Positions 42,805 to 51,954 of a stretch of 64,000 nt of DNA are shown here, in pieces. The notes under the pieces were generated by a model. It was not told where the DNA came from. It made no database searches and saw nothing but the letters and a program-made list of their open reading frames with translations. A program made the position numbers and the translations under genes. Position 1 is the stretch's first letter; every line of letters begins with the position of its first letter. Origin of the DNA: Candidatus Gallimonas merdae (lineage in GTDB: Bacteria; Bacillota; Clostridia; Christensenellales; Borkfalkiaceae); assembly GCA_904419525.1 (NCBI GenBank), contig CAJFRT010000001.1:90518-154517 (forward strand), in the 5' to 3' direction.

Positions 42805-44865
42805 TCAGATGAGTCCCAGAAGCTCGGGGATCGTCTTTCCGCCTGCGTCCACAAACGAAGACGAGAACTGCGGCGTGGTAGTATAAGCGCCGATGTTGTT
42901 GATGCTGAACGACTGGTTGAGATAGCTTGCCGCGGAAACCGAAATGCCGAGATAGGCAACGACGGAACCCTCGCCCATAAACTCTTCTTTGGATACGCCG
43001 CTCGACCAGCTTGCGCGCTCAAATGCCGAGAACGGAATGCGCACCCAACCTTCAAACCCCGCGGGAAGCGTCGCCGTGGGACGGGTCATATAGATGGTTG
43101 TTTTGCCCGTATTGACATCATACAGCCAATAGCGGTTGCCCTGCAGAATATTGAATCTGGAACGCGCTCCGCTTGCGACTTTGCAGTCGATTTCAAAGTT
43201 GAAAGACACTTCGGCATCGCTGTCATTGCGCGCCCAGAAGGATACGCCCTTCCTGTTCGCCCAGTCAATATCCTCGCCGTCGGAGAGCGTGAACGCCGTG
43301 TATCCGTCGCCCGTGATGCCGGTCGCCGTGAGCTGCATTGCATCTTCGTCGTAAGAATCTTTGACCACTTTCAGGGAACCGTAGGAACCGTTGATCAGCA
43401 CATTACCGGTCGTGCCGCCTTCTTCGCTGAAAGAAGAATCCGTCTTCCCTTCGCCCTTAATATCGATCGTTGCGTCTCCCATCGTCTCGCGGACGGCATC
43501 AGCCTCAATGAAAGAGAGCGAACCACGGTTTGCTTCAAGGTCGCTTGTCACGGCGAATTTGTCGGATTTGTCGGACGAAAGGTCGAGAAGTTTGGTGAAC
43601 GTTCCGCTGCCGGCCTCGCCTGTATACAGACCGATCTCGCCGATCATGATCCGATAGTTGTAGTTATACTGTGAGTTGGTCGTAAGGACAAGCGTGTCGA
43701 TTGCCGTAAGGTCGCGGTTTGCCACCTCTCCGGACTGCCATGCCATGGAATCCATGGGAATGATCATTGCGCCCAACTTATTAGCGCCGGGCGCCGTAAC
43801 CGCCCCGTTGGTGACATTTGCCGCCTTTACACTTGCAGCGTCATTTTCCCCCATGAAATAGACGGGTTTCCCGTCCGCCTCGGCAGCTCCGACCGAATAG
43901 CGCGCTCCCTTATTTTCCAGCCCGAACGTAATGCCGGGAGCGCTGACCATCCCGTAATACTGAATGATCAGATAGCTCGCTTCGGAAAAATCGACGGTCG
44001 CCTGATCGAATTTGACCGTAAGCGTCTGCCAGTTCTGGGAAGAATCTCCATTGACGGGTCCCTGCCAGACAGCTGCCCATGTATCCGCTTCTTCACCCGT
44101 GCGGAACGGATATGCCATTTCGGGGGGCTCGGGTTCCACAATCCCGGATTCCGAAGGCATTTTCATACAGTCAGGATTGACGGAATCCACATGATATTTG
44201 CTCTTTGCACGCTCTGCCTGTGAACAATCCGCAAGTTTTCTTATGGCAGTCGCATCGGGTTCCCCTTCGTAGATTCCGACGTCACCGACGGAAATCTTCC
44301 ATCCTGCGTGATATTGCGAATTATGTGTAAAGTATACGGAATTGATCTTCGTCAGATCACCCGTTTTGCCCTCCTGCCAGCTCAGCTGGTCCATCGGAAG
44401 GAGCAACGTCCCGCTCATACCCTGTTTGAACGCAAGCTCCGTGTTGAGCATCGACATCTCCTGGATCGTGCCGTCCTCCGAAAGGAAATATGCCTTGTTT
44501 CCGTCGGTCACCGTCATGTAGCGATTTCTGCTTGCATCATGAATACCAACCGTGAATCCGGGATTTCCCTGTTCGATCCGCATCTGGATCGCGACATATT
44601 TCGCCTTCGAAAAATCCGCAGTCGCATCATCGAGAAACACCTGGATAAATTCCCAATGCAGATCCTGCGTCGTTTCGCTCACGCCCGTAAATGTCGGTGC
44701 GTACCGAAACGCCTCTTCCCTCGTCTCAAACGGATACGTCATCTGCGTGGAAGTATCCAGCGCATTTCCGTCCACCGTTACAGCGGGAAACGCCGCGCAG
44801 ATCCCGCTCAGTGCAATTCCGGCCCCGAGCATGAGAGCAAGCGCTTTTGTTCTTGTCTTTGTCAT
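42805..44865 (-). CDS. Secreted protein with duplicated carbohydrate-binding-like domains (686 aa)
   Basis: After a cleavable signal peptide there are two tandem copies of a roughly 190-residue domain (about 42-230 and 250-440). Each begins with YPFxTxEEA and shares DFSxAxYxxIQ, an LLPMDQLSWQEG/IIPMDSMAWQSG block and the THNSQYHAGW/TTNSQYNYNY then IGExGLYxGE ending. A third, different galactose-binding-like domain (about 455-675) has TAFTLSDGEDIDW and GFEGWVRIPFSAF. No catalytic motif is recognised, so glycan binding at the cell surface is likely. The ATG at 44865 follows GGAGGTAACAAG. Confidence 0.75.
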   Translation of the reverse strand: MTKTRTKALALMLGAGIALSGICAAFPAVTVDGNALDTSTQMTYPFETREEAFRYAPTFTGVSETTQDLHWEFIQVFLDDATADFSKAKYVAIQMRIEQGNPGFTVGIHDASRNRYMTVTDGNKAYFLSEDGTIQEMSMLNTELAFKQGMSGTLLLPMDQLSWQEGKTGDLTKINSVYFTHNSQYHAGWKISVGDVGIYEGEPDATAIRKLADCSQAERAKSKYHVDSVNPDCMKMPSESGIVEPEPPEMAYPFRTGEEADTWAAVWQGPVNGDSSQNWQTLTVKFDQATVDFSEASYLIIQYYGMVSAPGITFGLENKGARYSVGAAEADGKPVYFMGENDAASVKAANVTNGAVTAPGANKLGAMIIPMDSMAWQSGEVANRDLTAIDTLVLTTNSQYNYNYRIMIGEIGLYTGEAGSGTFTKLLDLSSDKSDKFAVTSDLEANRGSLSFIEADAVRETMGDATIDIKGEGKTDSSFSEEGGTTGNVLINGSYGSLKVVKDSYDEDAMQLTATGITGDGYTAFTLSDGEDIDWANRKGVSFWARNDSDAEVSFNFEIDCKVASGARSRFNILQGNRYWLYDVNTGKTTIYMTRPTATLPAGFEGWVRIPFSAFERASWSSGVSKEEFMGEGSVVAYLGISVSAASYLNQSFSINNIGAYTTTPQFSSSFVDAGGKTIPELLGLI

Positions 44866-44909
44866 CTTGTTACCTCCATTATCATATTCCCGGGCCATGC
44901 CCGATTTTT

Positions 44910-45806
44910 TCAACAGCCGAGACGCGATTCAAGCCAGTCATAGAAGGCTTTTTTGTCGACGTCTACGGCAATGTTTGCGGGAAAATATCCCGCCTGCGGC
45001 GAGCGCTGTACAAAAAACGCACCGCGCTCCTGTTCCAGATCGGCCCGGACATACATCGTCTCAAAGCGGCAGAGCGGCCGGAAAGCACTTGCCACGGCGA
45101 GCGGATCGTGCATGACGCTCTTTTCAAACCCGAAATGCTTGAACCAACGGTCAAACCACAGCGACAAGAGCCGGTTGGTTTCCCGTTCCGACGACGCGAC
45201 CCGTTCCAGAAGCCCGTCTTCCAGAGTACAGCGCAGCGTCACATCCAGTCCGACCGCATAGAGAGGGATCCCGCTCGAATAGACGGTCTGTGCCGCTTCC
45301 GGATCGCAAAGAATATTCCACTCAGGTTCCGTGTGCAGAAAACTTCCCCCCATCGTATAGATGGCGCCGACGGACTTCATCTCATCGGGGAAACGTTCGA
45401 TCGCCCGTGCAAGATTTGTCAGCGGACCGACCGCAAAGATCACAAGCTCTTTTTTCCACCGCTTTGCGCTCGCCGCCAGAAACTCGGCCGCGCCCGTATG
45501 TACCGGAAAGGAACGGTAATCCTCGCTCCACTGACAGACGTTTTCCCGTTCGGGCGAAGCGCCGTTCTCCCATGCAAAGGGCCGGATCTTCTCTTTGATG
45601 GGAATGCACTCCCCCGCAAAGACGGGAACATCCGTTCTGCCCGCGGCAAGCAGAAGTTTTTGCACAAGCTGTGCGCGCTGTGCCGTATTCCGATAGACAG
45701 TCGTGACGCCGAGCAGTTCCGCCTCCGGTTCGGCGGCGAGCGAAGCAAGCGCAAACGCATCGTCGATGTCGTCGCCGATATCCGTATCAAAAATGACCTT
45801 TTTCAT
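44910..45806 (-). CDS. Nucleoside hydrolase-family (IUNH) enzyme
   Basis: The 298-aa protein has the calcium-binding DTDIGDDIDD motif at the N-terminus, FAVGPLTNLA, TMGGSF, NILCDPEAA and the conserved MHDPLAVA. The family cleaves the N-glycosidic bond of ribonucleosides to free ribose and base. No signal peptide is present, so it works inside the cell on imported substrate. With ribokinase in the same operon the ribose would become ribose 5-phosphate. Other N- or O-ribosides are possible substrates. The ATG at 45806 follows GGAAGGGAGAGGT. Confidence 0.92.
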   Translation of the reverse strand: MKKVIFDTDIGDDIDDAFALASLAAEPEAELLGVTTVYRNTAQRAQLVQKLLLAAGRTDVPVFAGECIPIKEKIRPFAWENGASPERENVCQWSEDYRSFPVHTGAAEFLAASAKRWKKELVIFAVGPLTNLARAIERFPDEMKSVGAIYTMGGSFLHTEPEWNILCDPEAAQTVYSSGIPLYAVGLDVTLRCTLEDGLLERVASSERETNRLLSLWFDRWFKHFGFEKSVMHDPLAVASAFRPLCRFETMYVRADLEQERGAFFVQRSPQAGYFPANIAVDVDKKAFYDWLESRLGC

Positions 45807-45823
45807 ACCTCTCCCTTCCGCCG

Positions 45824-47698
45824 TCAATAGGTGCGGTACAATGAAAGATCGCCATTGGGCTGCGTTCTGTCAAGCGGATTGACGTACCCTTCCTGCCATG
45901 CCGGCCATGCGACGGTGATCCCGAGTTTTTCCTTTGTTGCCTGATACGCTTCCGAATTGAGTTCGATGACCAAAGCGAGATTGCGTTTTTCGAGCAGTTC
46001 CACCGTCTGCCGATAGATCTGTTCCGCTTCGGAACGGGAAGTCGCCTGCAGAATTTTGGTCGTCTGCTGACCGATCAGCGCATTGATCCGCGTCAGAGCA
46101 TTGTTGTAGTCCTGGAATCTGTCGTCCGTAGCGTCCACCACAAAGTGCGTTGCGTTATAGTCATAGGCATAGACCGAGAGCGGCCGCTTCAGATTGGCAC
46201 GGAATACTTCGGCCTCCGTCTTGCCGTGATTCGTCCGGGGCTGAACATTGTCGTAATACTGATAATTGAGCAGCAGATCCACCGTCATCAGGCCAAGATT
46301 CGCCGCGCCCTGCGTTCCCTTGAGTTCCAGGTAATCCTCGGTATAGGCGATTTTCGGCTCTTCCTCGTCCGTCCAGTTCCAGGTTTCTCCCTCGACCCCG
46401 AAGCAGACCAGCCGCTGACCTTCGTCGCTCGAAAGATAGTCAAACAGTTTGATGACGAGATCGGGGCGTTCGCAGTCGGTCGTGATCATGTTCATCAGAT
46501 ACCCGTAGCCGCGGATATCTGCCAGCACAGGCGCATCGCCGTCCGAATTGGTGATGTACATGCTGACATATTCATAGCCGCCGTCCTTGGCCGTGGCGAA
46601 ATGCATCTGATAGTCCTGCGGGGTGGCAAGCGTCGCAAACGCCTTTCCGCCCGCGATCACGCTTCCGACGCCGTCATACGTCTGCGTGAAGTTATCGCGT
46701 GAAATGAGCGTGTTTCCGTTCGCACGCGTTGAGCAAAGATCGTTGAGCCAGTACAGCATCTCGGCGTACTCTTCCTGCGTAAAGCGGTATTCATATTTCC
46801 CGTCGCGCGTTTCAAACGGGATCGCAAAGAACTGTGCCAGCCATTCCAGAGACGCATTGCCCTGATCCGTGAACTGCGAAAGCTGCAGCGCCGTTGTGAT
46901 CTGTCCGTTTCCGGTGCCGTAATAATTGGACATCGCCCAGGTCGCAGCCGCCTTGAAGCCCTCGGGCGTAGTGATATACCCCTGCCACTCGACACTCTTG
47001 GTCGAACCGTCGAGCGCTTCGTACGAAATCATTCCGTTTGAATCTGCCAGTGTCTCGGCATGCGCCTGCCATGCATCGAACAGGTCTTTTCTGACCATCA
47101 TTCCGCCGTTGGGCTGGAGCTGTTCGCCCTCGGGGATATCCTCATAGCTGTAATAATGATTGGGAATGCCGTATGTCTTATTGTTTCCATAGGCCCACCA
47201 GTCCATGACGTCTTCGGGCAGATGATCGTAGAGCGTGGGCGCCCATTTGTCGGCAAGCGTGTTGATATCATAGACATATCCCTGCTGCGCAAGCGATGCA
47301 AGGGTCTGCGTCTTGGAAGTGGTGGTCGAGATCACGTCCGGCAGATCGCCGCCGGCGATCATCGTGGACAGCTTCTGCCCGTCGTCCTGGACAGGCGTTG
47401 TAAAATGAATGGAAATGCCGGTGTCTTCCTTGATTTTACGAAGGACATCGTTCTCGGCAGGAATGGGCCAGCTGGACACGTCGACATACCACTCGATCGT
47501 CATATCGTTGTCCTCGGGGATATATTCCCAGCTGTTCTTGTCGGACGGTGTCTCCTCAAAATCGGGATAAGTGAGCTCCGCCATGCCGTCTTCGCCGATC
47601 GGCGGCATCGTCTCGCCGTTGCATGCCGCCATGGGAAGCACAAACGATCCCGCGCAGACGGCCGTCAGAAAGCCCGCAAATAATTTTTTTCCTTTCAT
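45824..47698 (-). CDS. ABC sugar transporter solute-binding lipoprotein (large LplA/YtcQ type)
   Basis: A 624-aa protein with lipoprotein signal (LPMAAC, Cys26) and an extracellular solute-binding fold. WYVDVSSWPIP, the GGDLPDVIS segment and YVSMYITNSDGD are typical of the large binding proteins that work with LplB/YtcP permeases on oligosaccharides. It delivers the substrate to the two permeases encoded next. RBS AGGAGGAACAAT. The size suggests an oligosaccharide or modified glycan rather than a free pentose. Confidence 0.9.
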   Translation of the reverse strand: MKGKKLFAGFLTAVCAGSFVLPMAACNGETMPPIGEDGMAELTYPDFEETPSDKNSWEYIPEDNDMTIEWYVDVSSWPIPAENDVLRKIKEDTGISIHFTTPVQDDGQKLSTMIAGGDLPDVISTTTSKTQTLASLAQQGYVYDINTLADKWAPTLYDHLPEDVMDWWAYGNNKTYGIPNHYYSYEDIPEGEQLQPNGGMMVRKDLFDAWQAHAETLADSNGMISYEALDGSTKSVEWQGYITTPEGFKAAATWAMSNYYGTGNGQITTALQLSQFTDQGNASLEWLAQFFAIPFETRDGKYEYRFTQEEYAEMLYWLNDLCSTRANGNTLISRDNFTQTYDGVGSVIAGGKAFATLATPQDYQMHFATAKDGGYEYVSMYITNSDGDAPVLADIRGYGYLMNMITTDCERPDLVIKLFDYLSSDEGQRLVCFGVEGETWNWTDEEEPKIAYTEDYLELKGTQGAANLGLMTVDLLLNYQYYDNVQPRTNHGKTEAEVFRANLKRPLSVYAYDYNATHFVVDATDDRFQDYNNALTRINALIGQQTTKILQATSRSEAEQIYRQTVELLEKRNLALVIELNSEAYQATKEKLGITVAWPAWQEGYVNPLDRTQPNGDLSLYRTY

Positions 47699-47720
47699 AT
47701 TGTTCCTCCTGTATTTTCGT

Positions 47721-48860
47721 TTATCCTTTCAGCGAACCCACCATGATCCCCGAAGCGAAGTTCTTCCGGATCAGCGGGAAGAAGCAGAAGACGGGAATAA
47801 TGGAAAGAATGATCGCTGCAAGCGACAGTGTCTGCGAAGAGAGCCGCTCCATCATTTCGGGCGGCATGCCCTCCGTCATCGAAGATGTCTGGATCGCTTT
47901 GAGCAGGAAATATTGAAGCGACTGCAGTTCTTCGCTGTTGGTATAAATCATCGTGTCAAAGTAGCTGTTCCAGTGTCCGACCGCGACCCAGAGCACGATC
48001 GTTGCAAGAACGGGTTTGGACAGCGGCATGTAGATCTGCCACCAGATGCGGAATTCCCCTGCGCCGTCTATGAGCGCGGCATCGTGAATATCGGAACTGA
48101 TGGATTTGAATCCGCTTTGCAGCACGATCATGTTGTACACGGAATAGAGACCCGGTATGATGTACACCCAGAACGTGTCGTAAAGACCGATGCTCTTGAT
48201 GATGAGGAAATACGGGACGAGTCCGCCCGAAAAAAACATCGTAAAGATGTTGATCCAGTAAAAGACACGCCGGAATTTCAGATTGGGCCGGCTCATCGCA
48301 TAGGCAACAATGGCGGTGTAGATGAGCGCCGTCGCCGTTCCGAGCAGCGTGCGGGCGATCGTGATCCCGTAACTCATCCAAAAATCCCCGTCCTGCAAAA
48401 CGACCGCATAGTTTTCAAACGTAAACACGCGGGGAAGAAACCACACGCCGCCGATCGAATAGTCGGCGCCCTGATTGAAACTGCCCGCCAGGACATAGAT
48501 GATCGGATAGATGCAGAGAACGCAGAAAATCCCGATCACAACGGCCAGAACGACATCGAATGTCCGGATGCGGCGGTTGAGTTTGCTCTTCCGGAAACGG
48601 GAAAGCCATATCTTCTGCCGCTTTGCGTGCACATAGAGAAAAAATCCGACAGCCGCCGCCGCAACGGGAAGCAGTCCGCAGAATATGTAGAACAGAACGT
48701 CCAGCGTGCGATAGGTCTGCTCTGTCCCTCCGTCGATCTGCACGTTGGCGAGATAAGCAAATACGAGCACCCCGAGCACGATCGCTCCGACAAAGAGAAA
48801 GATGGCTTTTTTGAAACGGAAATAGGCATCGCTGTACAGATCGGTCAATTTTTCCATCAT
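47721..48860 (-). CDS. ABC sugar permease, YtcP/AraQ type, with extra N-terminal helices
   Basis: The 379-aa permease has six C-terminal helices and the cytoplasmic EAA-type loop DAALIDGAGEFRIWWQIYMPLSKP that docks an ATPase. An extra N-terminal portion of about 100 residues adds two hydrophobic helices (about 16-35 and 51-72), making it longer than the usual 290-300 aa. The start at 48860 (ATGATG) has AAGGGGATCTACTGAC before it and lies one base after the upstream permease stop. Confidence 0.9.
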   Translation of the reverse strand: MMEKLTDLYSDAYFRFKKAIFLFVGAIVLGVLVFAYLANVQIDGGTEQTYRTLDVLFYIFCGLLPVAAAAVGFFLYVHAKRQKIWLSRFRKSKLNRRIRTFDVVLAVVIGIFCVLCIYPIIYVLAGSFNQGADYSIGGVWFLPRVFTFENYAVVLQDGDFWMSYGITIARTLLGTATALIYTAIVAYAMSRPNLKFRRVFYWINIFTMFFSGGLVPYFLIIKSIGLYDTFWVYIIPGLYSVYNMIVLQSGFKSISSDIHDAALIDGAGEFRIWWQIYMPLSKPVLATIVLWVAVGHWNSYFDTMIYTNSEELQSLQYFLLKAIQTSSMTEGMPPEMMERLSSQTLSLAAIILSIIPVFCFFPLIRKNFASGIMVGSLKG

Positions 48861-48861
48861 G

Positions 48862-49854
48862 TCAGTAGATCCCCTTTCCGCTGATTTTTTTGCAGATCCA
48901 ATTCCCCGATACGAGCAGGAAAAGTGCAACGATCGATTTGATGAGCCCGATCGCCGTCGCGTAGCTGTAACGGAAATCGGGAATGCCGTACTTATAGATG
49001 TACGTGTCGAGAACTTCACTGCGCTCGATATTGCTCGTGTTCTGGAAGACGAGCAGATGCTCGATCCCGTTGTTCAGAAGCCCGCTCACCGAAAGAATGA
49101 AAAACAGCGCGATGGTCGGCGCGATCGACGGGATCGTGATATAGACGATCTTATGGAACCGGTTCGCTCCGTCCATTTTTGCCGCCTCATAGAGCTCCTG
49201 CGGGATCGCCGCGATCGCAGCGACATAGATGACGGAACCCCAGCCCATCCCTTTCAGAAGAGATGTTCCGATGATGATCCACCAGAAATAATCGGGATCG
49301 CCGAGGATATCCACTTTGTATTCGGTGAGCCCCCACTGCTGCAGGAGCGCAGGCAGCCCCGTATCCAGCGCAAACAGACTCAGGAAAATGCCGCCGTATA
49401 CCGCCCACGATATGAAATGCGGGAAAAAGGTGACCGTCTGCACGAATTTTTTATAGTGATCGCTCAGCAGTTCCGCCGTAAAGACCGCAAATAAAATGGG
49501 AAGCGGGAAATTGATGAGCAGCTGCAGAAGATTGAGCCCCAGCGTATTCAGAATGATATTCCAGAAATCGGGATCTTCAAAAAATGCAACAAAGTTATCC
49601 AGGCCGCACCAGTCTGCAACTGAGATCGCCTGTGAGATGTTCAGCCAACCGTCCCCGTCCTTGAATGCAAGCACCAGCCCGTACAACGGCGCATAGGCAA
49701 ACACTGCCAGAAAGATAACGCTCAGGGACGCCATGCCCACAAGCACCCAATCATTTCCCGTCCAGGGTTTGCGTTTTTTCCGTTCGGACTTTTCTTCCGC
49801 ATTGCCGAACGTCTGTGTTTCGCTTTCTGCACGCGTCAAGATCTCATCGGTCAT
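48862..49854 (-). CDS. ABC sugar permease, LplB type
   Basis: The 330-aa permease has six helices and the EAA loop YEAAKMDGANRFHKIVYITIP-like segment near residue 225. A basic RKKRKP stretch precedes the first helix. It forms a heterodimer with the next-encoded permease. No ATP-binding gene is present in the operon. RBS GAGGAGGGAACGGC. Confidence 0.93.
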   Translation of the reverse strand: MTDEILTRAESETQTFGNAEEKSERKKRKPWTGNDWVLVGMASLSVIFLAVFAYAPLYGLVLAFKDGDGWLNISQAISVADWCGLDNFVAFFEDPDFWNIILNTLGLNLLQLLINFPLPILFAVFTAELLSDHYKKFVQTVTFFPHFISWAVYGGIFLSLFALDTGLPALLQQWGLTEYKVDILGDPDYFWWIIIGTSLLKGMGWGSVIYVAAIAAIPQELYEAAKMDGANRFHKIVYITIPSIAPTIALFFILSVSGLLNNGIEHLLVFQNTSNIERSEVLDTYIYKYGIPDFRYSYATAIGLIKSIVALFLLVSGNWICKKISGKGIY

Positions 49855-49881
49855 GCCGTTCCCTCCTCGGATAAGTTTTTT

Positions 49882-49929
49882 ATTTCAGGTAATTCCCGCT
49901 TGGAATTACCTGACGCGAGGGGCGCCCCT
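49882..49929 (-). promoter_or_regulatory. Two adjacent palindromic hairpins between lacI and the permease genes
   Basis: CAGGTAATTCC/GGAATTACCTG (11-bp stem, 5-base loop) and GCGAGGGGCGCCCCTCGC (perfect 18-bp palindrome), separated by GT or AC depending on strand. No U tract follows on the minus strand. They may protect mRNA ends and raise permease over regulator expression. Confidence 0.5.
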
Positions 49930-49948
49930 CGCAAAATTTTTGTTTTTT

Positions 49949-50983
49949 TCAGTTTTCTGAAATATCCGCCACACTGGAACGGCGCACCAGCTGCGCAGGA
50001 CAGCAGGCAGGCGCTTCCATATCTTCGTCCTCAATGAGCGCAAGAATGGCGCGGCAGACCTCTTTGGCGATCGTCTCCACCGGCTGACGCATTGTGGAAA
50101 GCGGGACTTCCAGCACGGAAGAATAGATATTGTCATCAAATCCCATCACGGAAACATCGTCCGGGATCCGCTTCCCTGCGCGCTTTGCACTCTCATAGAC
50201 GCCGTATGCCTGCATATCGCTGAATGCGAAAACAGCCGTAACGCCTTTCCCGAGCAGCATTGCCCCGCCGTTCACACCTGTTGCAAAATCATATTTGCCC
50301 TCATAGACGCAGTCGTCGGGCAGGCTCAGTCCCCGCTCCGACAGTGCCCGGCGCACACCTTTCAGACGATTCCGGCTGCTGTTGAGCGTCAGCGGCCCGG
50401 CGATCACGCCGATTCTTTCATGGCCGTTTTCAAGCAGATACTGCGTTGCCGCATAGCTGCTCGCTTCGTTGTCCACCGCGACCCGCGTCCCCCCGTCTGC
50501 ATAATAGCGGTCAAAAAACAAATAGGGAATGCGCAGTCCCGTCAGAAGACGCTTCATTTTTTCTGCATTTTCCGCAGTGAACGCTTCGGCGCTCGGCGTC
50601 AGAATGAGTCCGTCAACATTTCTTCCGGCAAGCAGGCGTATGTAGCGATAGTCGTTTTCGGCGCGCTCTTCGCTGTTGCACAGAATGATGTCATACCCGT
50701 AACGCGCGATCTCCACCTGAATATGGCGCACTGCTTCGGAAAAGAATGCATTGGAAATATCCGGAACAACGACGCCGACAATGTTCGTTTTACGGGTGAC
50801 AAGAGCCCGCGCAAGGATATCCGTATTATAGTCCAGTTCGGCTGCCGCTGCCCGCACCCGCTCGCAGGTGCGCTCGGGAAGCGCGGCGTCCTTTCCGTTG
50901 AGCACCATGGACACCGTGGTCGGCGAGACCCCTGCACGGAGTGCGACATCCTTTATGGTCGCTTTTTTTCTTGCTTCTTTCAT
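49949..50983 (-). CDS. LacI-family transcriptional regulator
   Basis: The 344-aa regulator has the N-terminal HTH (ATIKDVALRAGVSPTTVS), hinge helix ILARALVTRKTN and a periplasmic-binding-like effector domain (VVVPDISNAFFSE, GVIAGPLTLNSSRNRLKG, GFDDNIYSSV). It overlaps ribokinase by four bases (ATGA). It most likely binds the two CG-centred palindromes at 51921-51944 and releases them on sugar binding, controlling the whole operon including itself. Confidence 0.95.
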   Translation of the reverse strand: MKEARKKATIKDVALRAGVSPTTVSMVLNGKDAALPERTCERVRAAAAELDYNTDILARALVTRKTNIVGVVVPDISNAFFSEAVRHIQVEIARYGYDIILCNSEERAENDYRYIRLLAGRNVDGLILTPSAEAFTAENAEKMKRLLTGLRIPYLFFDRYYADGGTRVAVDNEASSYAATQYLLENGHERIGVIAGPLTLNSSRNRLKGVRRALSERGLSLPDDCVYEGKYDFATGVNGGAMLLGKGVTAVFAFSDMQAYGVYESAKRAGKRIPDDVSVMGFDDNIYSSVLEVPLSTMRQPVETIAKEVCRAILALIEDEDMEAPACCPAQLVRRSSVADISEN

Positions 50984-51900
50984 ACAAAAACGCCCTTTTC
51001 TTTTGCATATTTCTCCGCCTCAGCCCGCACCGGAATGGCGCATTGCGCCCCCCGCCGGGTGACAGTGAGCGCGGAAGCCGTGCTGGCAAAGCGCATTGCC
51101 GTCTCGATGTCCGCCCCCTCGGAAAGGCGGGTCACAAAGGCGCCCACATAGGTATCGCCTGCCGCCGTCGTGTCGACGGCCTTTGCCGGAACCGCGTCCG
51201 TGCGGCGGAATACCCCTTCGCTCACGCTTGCGGACCCGTCTGTTCCAAGCGTGATGAGCACATTCCTGACGCCCAGTTTTCCGAGTTTTTCGGCACAGCG
51301 GCGGACGCTTTCCTCGTCCGAAGGGTAGATCCCCGTATAAAATTCCGCCTCCGTCTGATTGGGCACAAACCAGTCGCAGTCGGCATACAGCTCTTCCGGA
51401 AGCTGTGCCGCGGGTGCGGGATTGAGCACCGTGATCATGCCGCGTTTTTTTGCCTCCTTCAAAGCATATGCAACCGTGGGAAGCCCGATCTCCAGCTGCA
51501 CCAGAAGATAATCCCCGGCTTGGGCATCAGCAAACGCACGGTCAACCAATGCATTGTCCGTCCGCCCGTTGGAACCCGCATCGAGAATGATGCGGTTATC
51601 TCCGTCCGCAACAACGATCACGGCAATGCCGCTTGAAATATCCGGTTCCGTCCGCACATAGTCGGCATGAACGCCGTATCCTTTCAGCGCATCTGTCAGT
51701 TCGCCGCCGAATTCCCGTCCGACACAGCCGACCATATAGGATTCACCCCCGAGCTTTGCCACGGCCACGGCCTGATTGGCGCCTTTCCCCCCGGGATTGG
51801 TCATAAATCCTTCACCGGAGATCGTTTCGCCTCCCTCCGGGACCCGCGGCGCGCGGATTACAAGATCCATATTCAGACTTCCGACGATATAAATGCGCAT
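50980..51900 (-). CDS. rbsK: Ribokinase
   Basis: The 306-aa PfkB-family kinase phosphorylates D-ribose at O5. GSLNMDLV, TNPGGKGANQAVAVAKLGG and the catalytic DTTAAGDTYVGAF are ribokinase hallmarks, and LNPAPAAQLP is typical. It is first in the operon with lacI coupled behind it. It processes ribose released by the nucleoside hydrolase or from imported ribosides. A close sugar such as deoxyribose or arabinose is a less likely substrate. The ATG follows TTGGAGGAGAAAA. Confidence 0.93.
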   Translation of the reverse strand: MRIYIVGSLNMDLVIRAPRVPEGGETISGEGFMTNPGGKGANQAVAVAKLGGESYMVGCVGREFGGELTDALKGYGVHADYVRTEPDISSGIAVIVVADGDNRIILDAGSNGRTDNALVDRAFADAQAGDYLLVQLEIGLPTVAYALKEAKKRGMITVLNPAPAAQLPEELYADCDWFVPNQTEAEFYTGIYPSDEESVRRCAEKLGKLGVRNVLITLGTDGSASVSEGVFRRTDAVPAKAVDTTAAGDTYVGAFVTRLSEGADIETAMRFASTASALTVTRRGAQCAIPVRAEAEKYAKEKGVFV

Positions 51901-51920
51901 TTTTCTCCTCCAAATGAAGT

Positions 51921-51944
51921 AAATCGATTTAATAAAACGTTTTA
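51921..51944 (-). promoter_or_regulatory. Tandem CG-centred palindromes, predicted LacI operators
   Basis: TAAAACGTTTTA (51933-51944) and AAATCGATTT (51921-51930), centres 13 bp apart, just downstream of the -10 element where a LacI-type repressor blocks initiation. Confidence 0.65.
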
Positions 51945-51954
51945 GTACGTTGCT

